From Flavobacteriales bacterium (GTDB lineage Bacteria; Bacteroidota; Bacteroidia; Flavobacteriales_F; PHOS-HE28), in assembly GCA_016715995.1 (NCBI GenBank), contig JADJXF010000014.1:62001-126000 (forward strand): DNA of 64,000 nt, read 5' to 3'. Position 1 is the first letter of the stretch. The number at the start of each line of letters is the position of its first letter. This document shows, piece after piece, positions 23,248-32,313 of the stretch. The translations under genes and the position numbers were made by a program. The notes under the pieces were generated by a model. The model had not been told where the DNA came from and did not search any database. It saw nothing but the letters and a program-made list of their open reading frames with translations.

Positions 23248-26200
23248 AGGGCAATTCTCTGACAGCGGGTTCCACCTCCTCCGGGGCCAGCCATTCCGCA
23301 TTCCACGCCCAGTGGATGAGGCGCCGGAGGGCATTGAGCACGACGAGATAGACCGGCAGCAGCACCAGCGTGATGAACGTGGCGATGGCCAGGCCATAGG
23401 CCACGGTGATGGCCATTGGGATGAGGAACTGCGCCTGAAAGGTGCGGTTGAGCGTGAGCGGCAGCAGACCGGCCACGGTGGTGAGCGTGGTGAGGATGAT
23501 AGGGCGCAGCCGGGAGAGCGCCGCCTCGCGCAAGGCGAGCGCGAATGGGCGGCCTTCCTTCATGTTGGCGTTGAAGGTGCTGAGCAGGACCAATGAGTCA
23601 TTCACCATCACGCCGATGAGTGCGATGGCACCGAAGAAGCTGAAGAGGCTGATCTGCACGCCATGCAGCCAATGGCCCCAGGCCACTCCGATGAGCCCGA
23701 ACGGTATGCAGAGCACGATGGCAATGGCCTGCGGGAAGGAGCGCAGGGCGAGCACCATGAGCATGAACATGAACAGGAGCGTGAACGGCATCACGCGCTG
23801 GGCCGAGGTGCCCACTTTCCGGCTCTGCTCGCCCTGGCCCTCGAAACTGTAGCTGAGGCCGGGGTGGCGCGCGAGCAGGGGCCGCATGATCTCACTGGCG
23901 ATGACGGCCTGAGCGTCGGTGGCGCTCTGGGCGCTGCTGGCCAGATCGGCCTCCACGCGCACCTCGCGCTGTCCGTCCAGGTGGCTGATGGCGCGGATGC
24001 CCCGTTCGATCCGGTAGGTGACCAGCTCGCTCAGTGGGAATTGACGGCCATCAGCCGTGCGCACACGCATGTCCTCCAAATCCCGCAGTGAGCTGCGCGC
24101 CTCTTCGGCATACCGCACCCAGATCTTCACCTCGTCCTCGCCACGCTGCACGCGCTGCGTCTCCAGGCCGAAGAAGCCCTGGCGCACCTGGCTCACGACC
24201 TCTTGCAGGGTGAGGCCGAGCAGCGCTGCCTGATCCTTCAGGTTCAGCACCAGCTCACGGTTGCCGGGACGGTCGCTGTCCACCACATCGCGCAGCGTAG
24301 GCAGCTTCTCCAGCTCTGCGCGCAGCTCGGCCTTCGCGGCATTGATCTCCATGAGGTCGTGGCTGCGCAAGGACACCGACACGGGCTTTCCGAAAGGCGT
24401 AGCGAGCCCGAAGGTGAGGTTGGTCACGCCTGGCACCGCTCCCACGCGCTCGCGCAGGCGATTGGTGACCTCCTCGGCCTTGAAGCCGCGCCGCTCGCCG
24501 TCGAGCAGGATGATGTTCAGCTTGCCTTGCTCCGTGCGCGGGCCCAGCATCGCCTGCACCTTCAGCACCACATCGAGGCTGTCGGCGCGCCCCGTGCGCA
24601 GCTCCCTGTTCACCTCCCAGGCCATGGCCTCGATGCGTCGCAGCTCCTCGAACACCACCTGTTCGCGCGTCCCGGCCACCATCTCCAGCTCCACAGCGAC
24701 ATCATCCCGCTCGATGGTGGGGAAGAAGGTGGTCTTGATCACTCCCGCGCCGATGGAACCGATGGTGATGGCCAGCGTGAAGAAGAACAGGCCGAACGTG
24801 AGCGCCCGATGCCGCATGATGCGGTCAAAGAAGGGCCCGTATCGCCGCTCCCGGAGACGCGTCATCACGCCATCCATGTATGCCTCGAAGCGGTTCTTGC
24901 CGCCCCGGCTGAGGCCCTTGCTGTGCGCTACATGCGCGGGCAGTATCCAAGCGGCCTCAACGAGGGAGAAGAGCAGCGTGGCGATGACCACGAAGGCCAG
25001 CGCCGGAGCGAAATCGCCGAGCCGCCCCTCGATGAAGAAGAAGGTGCTGAAGGCCGCCACGGTGGTGAGCACGGAACTGATGACCGCCGTGAAGACCTTC
25101 CGCGTGCCGACGATGGCGGCTTGGATCGGCGGGAAGCCGCGCTCGTACTCTTGGTAGATGCTCTCGCAGATCACGATGCCGTCGTCCACCAGGATGCCCA
25201 CCACCAGGATCATCCCGAACAGGCTCATGACGTTGATGGTGATGAAGCCCGGCGCGAGGATGAACATGCCCGCGAAGGCCACTGGGATGCTGAGCGCCAC
25301 CCAGAAGGCCAGGCGCCAGTTGAGGAATAGCGCGAGGGTGATTAGCACGAGGATGAAGCCCTGCACGCCATTGGTCACGAGCATCTGGATGCGCTGCTTG
25401 AGCACCATGGTCGCATCGAGGATGAGCTCCGCCGTCACACCGTCGGCCCGGGCATTGAAGGCCTCCATGTACTTCAAGGTGGTATCGGCCACGAAGAGGA
25501 TGTCCTCGCTCACGGTGCTGCTCACGGTCACGACCGCAGCGGGCGCGCCATTGACGAAACTGCGTGCGGGATCATCGGCCCACGCGTCACGGACATCGGC
25601 CACATCGCTCAGCCGGAGCACGCGCCCATCAGCGCCTGCGCGGAGCACGATGCTGCGCAGGGCATCGGCCTCGAGGCCCTTCTCCCGCACGCGGATGAGC
25701 AGTTCCTCGTCGACGGTCTTGATCTTCCCGCCGGTCACCTCGATGTTCGCTCCGCGCACCGCAGCGGCAGCCTGCATGAAGCTGAGGCTATTGGCGCGCA
25801 GGTCGGCCTCCCGGAAAGCCACCTCGATCTCCTCCTCGGGGAAGCCGCTGAGCTCCACTTTGCTCAAACCCTCGATGCCTCGCAGGTCCTGTTCCACCCG
25901 CCGGGCCACGGTCTTCAGTGCGCGCAAATCGAGGCCGGGTCCCGTGATCGCGAAGGTCACTGCGGGCCGGATGTTCTCTAGTTTGAACACGCGGATCGGT
26001 TCCATCCCTTCAGGTAGGGTGGGAATTCGGTCCACGGCATTCTTCACGTCCTGCAGCACGAGGTCCGAATCGTAGCCCTTCACCACCTCTACCGTGATGA
26101 TGCCGCCATTCTCCTGGCTCACACTGCTGATGCGCTCCACGCCGCTCACACCCTTCACGTCGTCCTCGATGCGCAGCACCGCACCTTGTTCCACCTCTTC

Positions 26201-26371
26201 CGGGGATGCGCCAGGATAGATGACCTGCGCTTGGATGATGCGGCTCTCCACTTCGGGGAAGAGGGAGCTGCGCGTGCCCTTCAATCCGAACCGGCCGAAG
26301 ACCAGGATGAGGAAGAGCACGGCGTACACCGCGACCTTATACTTGATGAAATATGCGGTGAGGCCCTTCAT
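23219..26371 (-). CDS. RND-family efflux pump inner-membrane permease
   Basis: The about 1050-residue permease has the RND layout: TM1 (AVYAVLFLILVFGRFG), a large periplasmic loop starting RSSLFPEVESRIIQAQVIYPGASPEEVE, a TM2-6 bundle, a second large loop, and a TM8-12 bundle. TM4 carries the proton-relay pair (GILVDDGIVICE). TM10 has VNDSLVLL where AcrB has a lysine-containing motif. Together with the adaptor and the TolC protein it should export hydrophobic compounds from the inner membrane or periplasm to the outside. ATG 26371 is used because it starts directly before the basic TM1 flank; two upstream Met codons add six or eight residues. The TetR gene at the operon head is probably its repressor. 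Confidence 0.93.
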   Translation of the reverse strand: MKGLTAYFIKYKVAVYAVLFLILVFGRFGLKGTRSSLFPEVESRIIQAQVIYPGASPEEVEQGAVLRIEDDVKGVSGVERISSVSQENGGIITVEVVKGYDSDLVLQDVKNAVDRIPTLPEGMEPIRVFKLENIRPAVTFAITGPGLDLRALKTVARRVEQDLRGIEGLSKVELSGFPEEEIEVAFREADLRANSLSFMQAAAAVRGANIEVTGGKIKTVDEELLIRVREKGLEADALRSIVLRAGADGRVLRLSDVADVRDAWADDPARSFVNGAPAAVVTVSSTVSEDILFVADTTLKYMEAFNARADGVTAELILDATMVLKQRIQMLVTNGVQGFILVLITLALFLNWRLAFWVALSIPVAFAGMFILAPGFITINVMSLFGMILVVGILVDDGIVICESIYQEYERGFPPIQAAIVGTRKVFTAVISSVLTTVAAFSTFFFIEGRLGDFAPALAFVVIATLLFSLVEAAWILPAHVAHSKGLSRGGKNRFEAYMDGVMTRLRERRYGPFFDRIMRHRALTFGLFFFTLAITIGSIGAGVIKTTFFPTIERDDVAVELEMVAGTREQVVFEELRRIEAMAWEVNRELRTGRADSLDVVLKVQAMLGPRTEQGKLNIILLDGERRGFKAEEVTNRLRERVGAVPGVTNLTFGLATPFGKPVSVSLRSHDLMEINAAKAELRAELEKLPTLRDVVDSDRPGNRELVLNLKDQAALLGLTLQEVVSQVRQGFFGLETQRVQRGEDEVKIWVRYAEEARSSLRDLEDMRVRTADGRQFPLSELVTYRIERGIRAISHLDGQREVRVEADLASSAQSATDAQAVIASEIMRPLLARHPGLSYSFEGQGEQSRKVGTSAQRVMPFTLLFMFMLMVLALRSFPQAIAIVLCIPFGLIGVAWGHWLHGVQISLFSFFGAIALIGVMVNDSLVLLSTFNANMKEGRPFALALREAALSRLRPIILTTLTTVAGLLPLTLNRTFQAQFLIPMAITVAYGLAIATFITLVLLPVYLVVLNALRRLIHWAWNAEWLAPEEVEPAVRELPYENLEDTRA

Positions 26372-26429
26372 GTGCATTGCCGCTGGCCGGAACATCCGTG
26401 CCCGATCAGTCGCATGCGCGGTTCGCCGT

Positions 26430-27554
26430 TCATGGCTGATCGTTGAGGACCGGGGCGACGCGGAGGCCTTCGAAGGCGCCGCTCAGCCGGTCGGTGACAA
26501 CTACCTGGCCGTCGCGCAGGCCGCGGACCATGGCCTGCTCAACGCCTTGGTGAAGCACGACCACGGGAGTCCGACGAAGGCTCGAATCCTCCACCGTGTA
26601 CAGGGATCCGTCTTCCAACAGCGCGCTGCGCGGCACGGCCACGGCATCGCTGAGCGAACCCGCTTCAATGGCCCCGGCGAGGTACTGGCCGTCGCGCAGA
26701 TTCGAGCCATCCACCTTCACATAAAGCTTCACGCTCTGCGTGGCGGCATCGATGCTCTCGCCCATGCGGATGATTCGGCCGCGCCACGACCCGCCCTCCG
26801 CGCCACTCAGCCGCAGCGTATCACCGACCTTCACCAAGCCTAGCTCGGCCCCGCTGATGGCGGTCTCCATCTCCAAGGTGCCTGGGGCGATGAACTCGCC
26901 CAAGCGCGTTCCCGGCGTGACGATGGCTCCCGGTTCCGCCAGCGCGCTCACCACCACGCCATCGAAGGGCGCGGAGATGGCATACTTGCCCAAGCGCTCG
27001 TAAAGCGCGCGGATGCCGTAGTACTGATCGAGGACGCCACGGCCAGCCAGGTAGTTGCGCTCCGTGTCTGCGCTCATCTCCGGCAGCTCCGGTAACCGGC
27101 CTTCGATGGGCAGGCTCTTCAGATAGCTTTCCCACTTCGGTGCCGCAGCCGGCAGATCCATGCGCAGATCGGGCACAAGCAGCACCAAGGTCCGGAGGAA
27201 TCCGCTCTGCTGCGCGTTGATCTGGGCGCGCACCTCCCCATCATCGATCCGCAGCAGGGTCTCGCCCTGGCGGAAGGCCATGCCCTCGCGGAAAGGCTTG
27301 CCTGCACGCAGGAGCGTGCCACCCACTTCGGCGGTGATGAGCATGCGGTCCGTGGCGCGCATCCGCCCCGTGACCGGAATGCTGATCAGTACGGGACCAT
27401 TGCCGGCGGTGATGGCGCGCACGGCGCGCGCTTGTGCAGGCGCCTCCTTGCGCTCAGGCGAGGTGCGGCTCGCTGCCAGGTACTTGCACGCCCGAATGCC
27501 GCCCACGATGAGCAGCAGCCCGATGATGATGGTGAGCCTTCGCTTCAGTAGCAT
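26430..27554 (-). CDS. Efflux RND periplasmic adaptor (HlyD/MFP family)
   Basis: The 374-residue protein has an N-terminal membrane anchor (LTIIIGLLLIVGGIRACKYL), a lipoyl/barrel-sandwich half (GGTLLRAGKPFREGMAFRQGE...ISAPFDGVVVSALAEPGAIVTPGT), a hairpin between the lipoyl halves, a beta-barrel (DTLRLSGAEGGSWRGRIIRM) and a membrane-proximal domain. This is the adaptor that links RND permease and TolC. It sits two bases after the tetR stop and 58 bases before the permease start, on the same strand. The anchor includes a Cys but no lipobox, so it is probably a membrane-anchored rather than a lipid-anchored adaptor. Confidence 0.9.
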   Translation of the reverse strand: MLLKRRLTIIIGLLLIVGGIRACKYLAASRTSPERKEAPAQARAVRAITAGNGPVLISIPVTGRMRATDRMLITAEVGGTLLRAGKPFREGMAFRQGETLLRIDDGEVRAQINAQQSGFLRTLVLLVPDLRMDLPAAAPKWESYLKSLPIEGRLPELPEMSADTERNYLAGRGVLDQYYGIRALYERLGKYAISAPFDGVVVSALAEPGAIVTPGTRLGEFIAPGTLEMETAISGAELGLVKVGDTLRLSGAEGGSWRGRIIRMGESIDAATQSVKLYVKVDGSNLRDGQYLAGAIEAGSLSDAVAVPRSALLEDGSLYTVEDSSLRRTPVVVLHQGVEQAMVRGLRDGQVVVTDRLSGAFEGLRVAPVLNDQP

Positions 27555-27556
27555 AG

Positions 27557-28165
27557 TCAGGCACGGATGGAACGGATGATGAATTCGGGGACGGTCTTGC
27601 GGCGCTTGAGGATCATGCGGCGGAATCCCTCTTCGGTGATGCCATGGATGTGCGCGAGCATGGGCCGCGCGATGAACGGATGCGCGCAGAGCGCCATGAT
27701 GTTCACCAGCAGCTCGCGCGGGTCGATGTCGATGATCTCGCCGCGCGCGCGGGCCTCCTCCACTAGCTTGAGGAATCGGGCACGGCTGCCCTGGCCCCGA
27801 TCGATGAATGCGGCGAGCCCCTCCGGATCGCGGCTCATCTCATTGGCCAGGAAGAGCGGGAGCCCTGGTTCCTCAATCACGCGCTCCAGGTACGCGCCCA
27901 CGAATGCCTCGATCGCCGGGAAGAGCGAATCGCACTGCTGCAACGAATCCCAGATGCAACCGAACTGCTTCTCGGCGCTGCCCTTGAACACACCCTCGAA
28001 GAGCCGCTGCTTGTCTCGGAAGTAGTAGTGGAGCAGCGCCTTGTTGATGCCTGCGGCATCGGCCACCTCCTGCATGCGGGTGCCTGCCATGCCTTTGCGG
28101 GTGAAGACCTCGCGGGCGGCCTCCAGGATGCGCAGCTCGGTGGTCTCTTCCTTGACAGGCGCCAT
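27557..28165 (-). CDS. TetR-family repressor of the efflux operon
   Basis: The 202-residue protein starts with a TetR helix-turn-helix (about 12-55: ILEAAREVFTRKGMAGTRMQEVADAAGINKALLHYYFRDKQ) and has an all-helical ligand domain. It heads the operon and its start lies 12 bases from the palindrome at 28178-28193, so it is probably an autorepressor released by an efflux substrate. The 2-base gap to the adaptor gene means that derepression would raise regulator and pump together. The ligand is not predictable. Confidence 0.92.
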   Translation of the reverse strand: MAPVKEETTELRILEAAREVFTRKGMAGTRMQEVADAAGINKALLHYYFRDKQRLFEGVFKGSAEKQFGCIWDSLQQCDSLFPAIEAFVGAYLERVIEEPGLPLFLANEMSRDPEGLAAFIDRGQGSRARFLKLVEEARARGEIIDIDPRELLVNIMALCAHPFIARPMLAHIHGITEEGFRRMILKRRKTVPEFIIRSIRA

Positions 28166-28177
28166 GCGGTGGCAATA

Positions 28178-28193
28178 TTAACCATTTGGTTAA
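28178..28193. promoter_or_regulatory. TetR operator candidate
   Basis: TTAACCA-TT-TGGTTAA is a perfect inverted repeat with 7-base arms, 12 bases before the tetR start codon. On the minus strand it overlaps the region where the promoter should be (a TAATATTG -7-like box follows it). Such a site is typical for TetR autoregulation. Confidence 0.65.
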
Positions 28194-28243
28194 AATTCGT
28201 CCGCCTTGAAATCGGCGCTTCGCACGCGATGCCTGGTCCGCCT

Positions 28244-29581
28244 TCAACGGATCCACTCCACCTCTACTCGGCGCTCACCGGGGTCGCGTCCTAGGCTGCG
28301 GCTATCACCGTAGTAGTTCACCAGCAAGCGTTCCGCGATGATGCCGCGCGCAAGCAGGTAATTGCGCACCGCCTTGGCGCGCTGCTCACTGAGCCAGAGG
28401 TTGCGCGCAGGGTCACCACTGCGGTCGGTGTAACCCGTTACAAGCACCTTGTCCTGCGGCGATCGTGCCAGCTGCTCGAAGACCTCGTTGAGCAGTACGC
28501 GCTGATCAGCTTCGAGGGCGATGCTATTGCGCTCGAAACGCACAGTGATGTTCCGGCCTGTTAGCGCGGCCAGGTTGGCGGAGGGATTGTCGGCCGCTTG
28601 TCCCTCGCGCACCTCTTTCATCTCGAGCTGCAGCCCGGTGAGCCGATCATCGAAGTCGTCCATGCGGTCGCGCAGCTCCCAGAGCTCCTTGCGCTGGTCC
28701 ATGCGGTCGATGCGCTGATTGATGGCGTCGAATTCCTGCTTCAGCCATCGGTCGCGCTTGCGCACCTTCGTCGCATCGGGCGGCGCGCTCGCGGGAGCAG
28801 CGGCCCGTTCGGCCATGCTCTGCAGCGAAGAGCCGGAGAGTTTTGGTTCCAAACCGAGGCCACCGTTGGTGTCGGCGAGCCGCAGATCGAGGGCGCACAG
28901 GAAATTCTCCTCGTCGAACACGGTGCCGCAGGTGGAGTTGATGCGCACCGTGGTGCCTGGCGAGGCCCTATCCGGACCTATGACCGCCACGGTGCTCAGG
29001 GGCAGCAGGTCGGCGCGCACTTGCCGTTCCAGCTCCTCACGTTGGCTGCGCACATAGTAGTAGATGGCCAGGTACTTGTCCTGATCCGCGCCGCCATCCA
29101 CGCCGAAGCGCGCCTGGCTCCAATCGATGCGCGTGAGGCGGTCGAGCTGCTCCTGCGTGGATGGGCTCAAGCCGGGGAACGCGAGGTCCACGCTCAGCGC
29201 CTCCAGTGCGGCTGAGATCATGCCGTTGATGTCGCGCGCGAGCTGTGCCGCAGGCTGATCGGCCTTCACGCCGGTCTTGGTGAAATGCACGCGCGCATCG
29301 AGGTAGGCGCCGATGCCCGCTTCGATCAACCGGTCGAGCATGAGCTGCGCATCGGGATCGCGGGCCCCTATCGGCTGCAATTCGAAGGTGGCCCGGCCAT
29401 CGGGTACCTGACGCCAAAGCGCGCGGAAGAGCGGCACGGACTCACCGGCGTCCTCCAGCACCGCCTCAGCGATGACGTCCTGGCCCTGCGAGCTACCGGT
29501 GATCCGCAAGGTCTGAGCGGCCGCGCCCTGCGCACCAATCAGCCCTGACAACAGGAAAAGGAAGCGCGAAGGAGCATTCAT
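28244..29581 (-). CDS. OmpA-family peptidoglycan-binding protein
   Basis: The 445-residue protein has a signal peptide (to about GAAAQ, residue 23), an unusual N-terminal region of about 250 residues without a recognised fold, a coiled-coil-like segment (about 265-320: RDRWLKQEFDAINQRIDRMD...LWELRDRMDDFDDRL), and a C-terminal OmpA domain. The latter has VLVTGYTDRSGDPARNLWLSEQRAKAVRNYL, with the Asp/Arg pair that binds diaminopimelate in peptidoglycan. ATG 29581 is chosen because it overlaps the upstream stop (ATGA). The coiled coil may place the N-terminal domain away from the cell wall. It is the second gene of a two-gene operon. Confidence 0.82.
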   Translation of the reverse strand: MNAPSRFLFLLSGLIGAQGAAAQTLRITGSSQGQDVIAEAVLEDAGESVPLFRALWRQVPDGRATFELQPIGARDPDAQLMLDRLIEAGIGAYLDARVHFTKTGVKADQPAAQLARDINGMISAALEALSVDLAFPGLSPSTQEQLDRLTRIDWSQARFGVDGGADQDKYLAIYYYVRSQREELERQVRADLLPLSTVAVIGPDRASPGTTVRINSTCGTVFDEENFLCALDLRLADTNGGLGLEPKLSGSSLQSMAERAAAPASAPPDATKVRKRDRWLKQEFDAINQRIDRMDQRKELWELRDRMDDFDDRLTGLQLEMKEVREGQAADNPSANLAALTGRNITVRFERNSIALEADQRVLLNEVFEQLARSPQDKVLVTGYTDRSGDPARNLWLSEQRAKAVRNYLLARGIIAERLLVNYYGDSRSLGRDPGERRVEVEWIR

Positions 29582-30018
29582 GGTGGCCATGACTCACCAT
29601 CCGATGGCGACAGCGGCAACCGGACCGCCTCCAATTGCACGCGCTCGCGTGCCCAGCGCCATGCCGCAAGGCGCGTACGACAGACGCGGAACGGGAAGCG
29701 TGGCTGATGCACCTGCCGGAAGAGTTCCAGTTGACCCTGGGTCTGCGCATTCGTGGTGTAGACGACCACTGGATGGCCCTGCGCGCGGCACACCCGCACG
29801 AGCAATGCGCGCGCCTTATCCTCAACAACTACGTCCGGAGCATGGTCAATCAGCACCGGGGTTCGCCCGGCACGGTCCATGGCCGCGATTAGCCTGACCA
29901 CTTCCTTCATCTCGCGCATCCGAAAGCGCGCGCCTTGAGCCAGCACCAGGTGCAGCACGCCATCCTCGCGCCACAGCTCGAAAGGCTGCTCGAAGACCGG
30001 GGGCTCCCACTGCATCAC
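29578..30018 (-). CDS. SpoIIAA/STAS-like small protein (DUF7793-like)
   Basis: The 146-residue cytoplasmic protein has the alternating strand-helix pattern seen in small STAS/DUF7793-type proteins: VLHLVLAQGARFRMREMKEVVRLIAAMDRAGRTPVLIDHAPDVVVEDKARALLVRVCRAQGHPVVVYT. The C-terminal part is Arg-rich. It heads an operon with the OmpA gene, their stop and start overlapping (ATGA). Initiation is at GTG 30018 or ATG 30015. A TTAGTTTG -7-like box ends four bases before the GTG. A tie between a cytoplasmic STAS-like protein and an OmpA lipid/peptidoglycan protein is odd and unexplained. The fold call is from pattern only. Confidence 0.55.
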   Translation of the reverse strand: MMQWEPPVFEQPFELWREDGVLHLVLAQGARFRMREMKEVVRLIAAMDRAGRTPVLIDHAPDVVVEDKARALLVRVCRAQGHPVVVYTTNAQTQGQLELFRQVHQPRFPFRVCRTRLAAWRWARERVQLEAVRLPLSPSDGESWPP

Positions 30019-30096
30019 GCCGCAAACTAAACCGCGCCCATGGCGGTTGAAGCCGATGGAAACGGCGTGATGTGAACAGCGCTTGTGGATAAGGAA

Positions 30097-31815
30097 TCAG
30101 CGTACCAGCGCCTCAGTGACCACCGCGCCGGTGCTGGCGTTCGGCATAGTCATGCCCACGATCATGCTCAGCGTGGGCGCGATATCCGTGATGGAGGCGC
30201 GCCGCAGCACATTACCGGGGCGGATGCCGTGGCCATAGAACAGGATGGGCACGTGCGTGTCGTAGTTCCAGCCCGCGCTGTGCTCCGAGCCTTTTGGTAT
30301 GCCGGGCATCTCCGCCTCGAAGTACCCGGGACGGTACACGAAGACCACATCGCCACTGCGCTGCGGCATGAAGCCCCGCTGCATGCTGCGCCGGAGCCCT
30401 TCGCAATACTGATTAATCGTAAGGTCAGTTGCGGTCAAGGCGTCGGCGATGATGGGGTCGCGCAGCAGATGATCGGCTGCCGTGCGCTGCACCTTGCCGG
30501 CATCCAGCCTGCGCGCCGCGATGACGGAATCGTTCAGGAAGACCTGCTCGTTGATGATGCGCCGCACCCAATTTGCCGGGCCATAAGCCTTGGAGAGCGC
30601 AGCGTTCAATCCGCGCTCCAGCGCCACCATGTCGGGATAGCCGGCGCTGCCCTTGAGGTCGGCGATGTACGAGGCAACGTCCGCCACAGCATGATCGGCC
30701 GTGAGGAAGAGCGTGTAGTTGCCCGCGCCCACTCGTTTGTCCAATTCATCGAGCAACCGTGCGATCTCTTGATCGAGGCGCAGGTACATGTCCTCCAGCT
30801 CAGTGGCGCGCGGCCCCACCTGATGGCCCAGCCAATCCGTGGCGCTATAGCTAATCGCGAGCAGATCGGTGATGGCATCCGCGCCGAGCTCTTCCCCGGC
30901 GATGGCGGCGAGCGCGAAGTCCGTTGTAAGCGTGTTCCCCCACGGCGTCCACTCAATCACCTTCGTCCTGCCGGTGGCCGTGCGGATGGCCTTCAAATCA
31001 ACCGGCAAGGTGGGCGATGACGCGCCGGGAATGGGCAGCTCATACGGGTTGTCATCCGGCAATGGGGTGTGATAGCGCTCGCGCGGCAGCAATAGGTCCC
31101 AGGTCTGACCCAAATAGGAGTTCGCCAAGCGCTCGCCGTTGAAGCGTTGCGCCCAATCGGGCAGCTGCGTCATGTACCAGGTGCTGGTGCAAAAGGCACC
31201 ATCGGAACCGCCCTCGAACCAGTACGCGGCATCGCCGGTTCGACCGATGGGGAGGATGGCACCACGGTCCTTGATGGCGATTCCGATGGTCTTGGATCGC
31301 CGGTCGAATCGCAACTCCAGCTCATCGGCGATCGTGCTCGCGAGCAGGTTGGCTGGCGACCGTCGCGCAATCCTGTCCTCGGCGCCCACTCCGCTGATGC
31401 TGTCCGGGCCCCAGGCGCAATAGCGCGTGGCGCGCGTGGCCCGCTGGTACATATCGTTGGCGACGATGCCGTGGTGCATCGGCGGCGTCCCAGTGTAAAT
31501 GCTGGCATGGCCAGGACCGGTCTTGGTCGGTACGTAATCGAAATGCGCATCGCGCAGGAAGGCGCCGCCGGTGCATAGGCGCTTGAATCCGCCGGTGCCA
31601 AAGTTGTCCCAATAGCGGTAGATGTAGTCCGTGCGCATCTGATCCACCACGATGCCCACCACGAGCTTTGGCGGGGTTTGGTAGGCAGGGGTCTGGGCGC
31701 AAAGCGCAAGGCCAGCGCACAATGCCGCGAGCGAGAACAAGGATCCAAGACCCCGGGAACCAGTCACGCCGGAAGATCCGCGGAGCGGTCTATCGGGCGT
31801 CTCACCGATCATCAT
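30097..31815 (-). CDS. pafA: PafA-type alkaline phosphatase (phosphomonoesterase)
   Basis: The about 572-residue enzyme belongs to the alkaline phosphatase superfamily in the form found in Bacteroidota. Metal ligand Asp58 is in VGIVVDQMRTDY, the nucleophile Thr99 in PTKTGPGHASIYTG, the second Asp/His pairs in SATDWLGHQVGP and TADHAVAD, and the last His in YDTHVPILFYGHG. PafA releases phosphate from many monoesters in the periplasm. A signal-type hydrophobic segment lies at about 25-41 (LFSLAALCAGLALCAQ). The open frame continues 123 bases further 5', but that part is a palindromic repeat, so ATG 31815 is preferred; the exact start is unsure. It ends the hpt-to-pafA run. Confidence 0.88.
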   Translation of the reverse strand: MMIGETPDRPLRGSSGVTGSRGLGSLFSLAALCAGLALCAQTPAYQTPPKLVVGIVVDQMRTDYIYRYWDNFGTGGFKRLCTGGAFLRDAHFDYVPTKTGPGHASIYTGTPPMHHGIVANDMYQRATRATRYCAWGPDSISGVGAEDRIARRSPANLLASTIADELELRFDRRSKTIGIAIKDRGAILPIGRTGDAAYWFEGGSDGAFCTSTWYMTQLPDWAQRFNGERLANSYLGQTWDLLLPRERYHTPLPDDNPYELPIPGASSPTLPVDLKAIRTATGRTKVIEWTPWGNTLTTDFALAAIAGEELGADAITDLLAISYSATDWLGHQVGPRATELEDMYLRLDQEIARLLDELDKRVGAGNYTLFLTADHAVADVASYIADLKGSAGYPDMVALERGLNAALSKAYGPANWVRRIINEQVFLNDSVIAARRLDAGKVQRTAADHLLRDPIIADALTATDLTINQYCEGLRRSMQRGFMPQRSGDVVFVYRPGYFEAEMPGIPKGSEHSAGWNYDTHVPILFYGHGIRPGNVLRRASITDIAPTLSMIVGMTMPNASTGAVVTEALVR

Positions 31816-31837
31816 CTGCTTTGATGTGATGGGTGAG

Positions 31838-31877
31838 ACTCCGGGTCTCGCTCGCAGAGCCTCGCATCGCCCGGAGT
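31838..31877. repeat. Dispersed palindromic element (ACTCCGGG type)
   Basis: ACTCCGGG (31838-31845) and CCCGGAGT (31870-31877) are perfect 8-bp arms around 24 bases. The surrounding text (GGGTCTCGCTCGC, GGAGTGACGGGC) recalls a common Bacteroidota intergenic repeat. It lies between crcB and the phosphatase gene. Confidence 0.5.
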
Positions 31878-31944
31878 GACGGGCCATGCGCAGTGTGGAC
31901 CCCCCGTGGCGACTTGAAGTGATCGGATTGATGATCATGATCGG

Positions 31945-32313
31945 TTAGGCGTTGCGCGCGATGAGGTAGAACACCGCCAAGCACGCCAGCACGCTGAACA
32001 CGATGTTGGCCGCCACGATGGTGGTCTGGCCTTCGCGCAGCAGCAGGAAGTTCTCGTAGCTGAAGGTGCTGAAGGTGCTGAAGCCACCGCAGAAACCCAC
32101 GGCGAGGAAGGCTTTGAGCGCATCGCGGCCCTCGAAGTGGTGCTGCATGCGGAGCACCAGCCATGCAAGCAGGCCCGTGGCCAGCACATTGGCGATGAGC
32201 GTGGCGAAGGGGAAGGCGCCCTTCGCGCCAAAAGCGATCACCATCCGCGTGATGCCGAAGCGGGCCACGCTGCCGAGCCCGCCACCGAGGAAGACCGCGA
32301 GCCAGGTGTTCAT
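31945..32313 (-). CDS. crcB: Fluoride exporter CrcB/Fluc
   Basis: The 122-residue protein has four transmembrane helices and the Fluc signature: GGGLGSVARF near the N-terminus (residues 10-19), the pore Asn42 in LIANVLATG, and GFCGGFSTFSTFSYE (73-87), which carries the Phe-box residues. Dual-topology dimers of this protein export fluoride through the inner membrane. ATG 32313 overlaps the stop of the PAP2 gene (ATGA), replacing a longer reading. Many Bacteroidota have it as a single gene; here it is in a run after obg and PAP2. No fluoride riboswitch is visible upstream, as expected inside an operon. Confidence 0.93.
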   Translation of the reverse strand: MNTWLAVFLGGGLGSVARFGITRMVIAFGAKGAFPFATLIANVLATGLLAWLVLRMQHHFEGRDALKAFLAVGFCGGFSTFSTFSYENFLLLREGQTTIVAANIVFSVLACLAVFYLIARNA

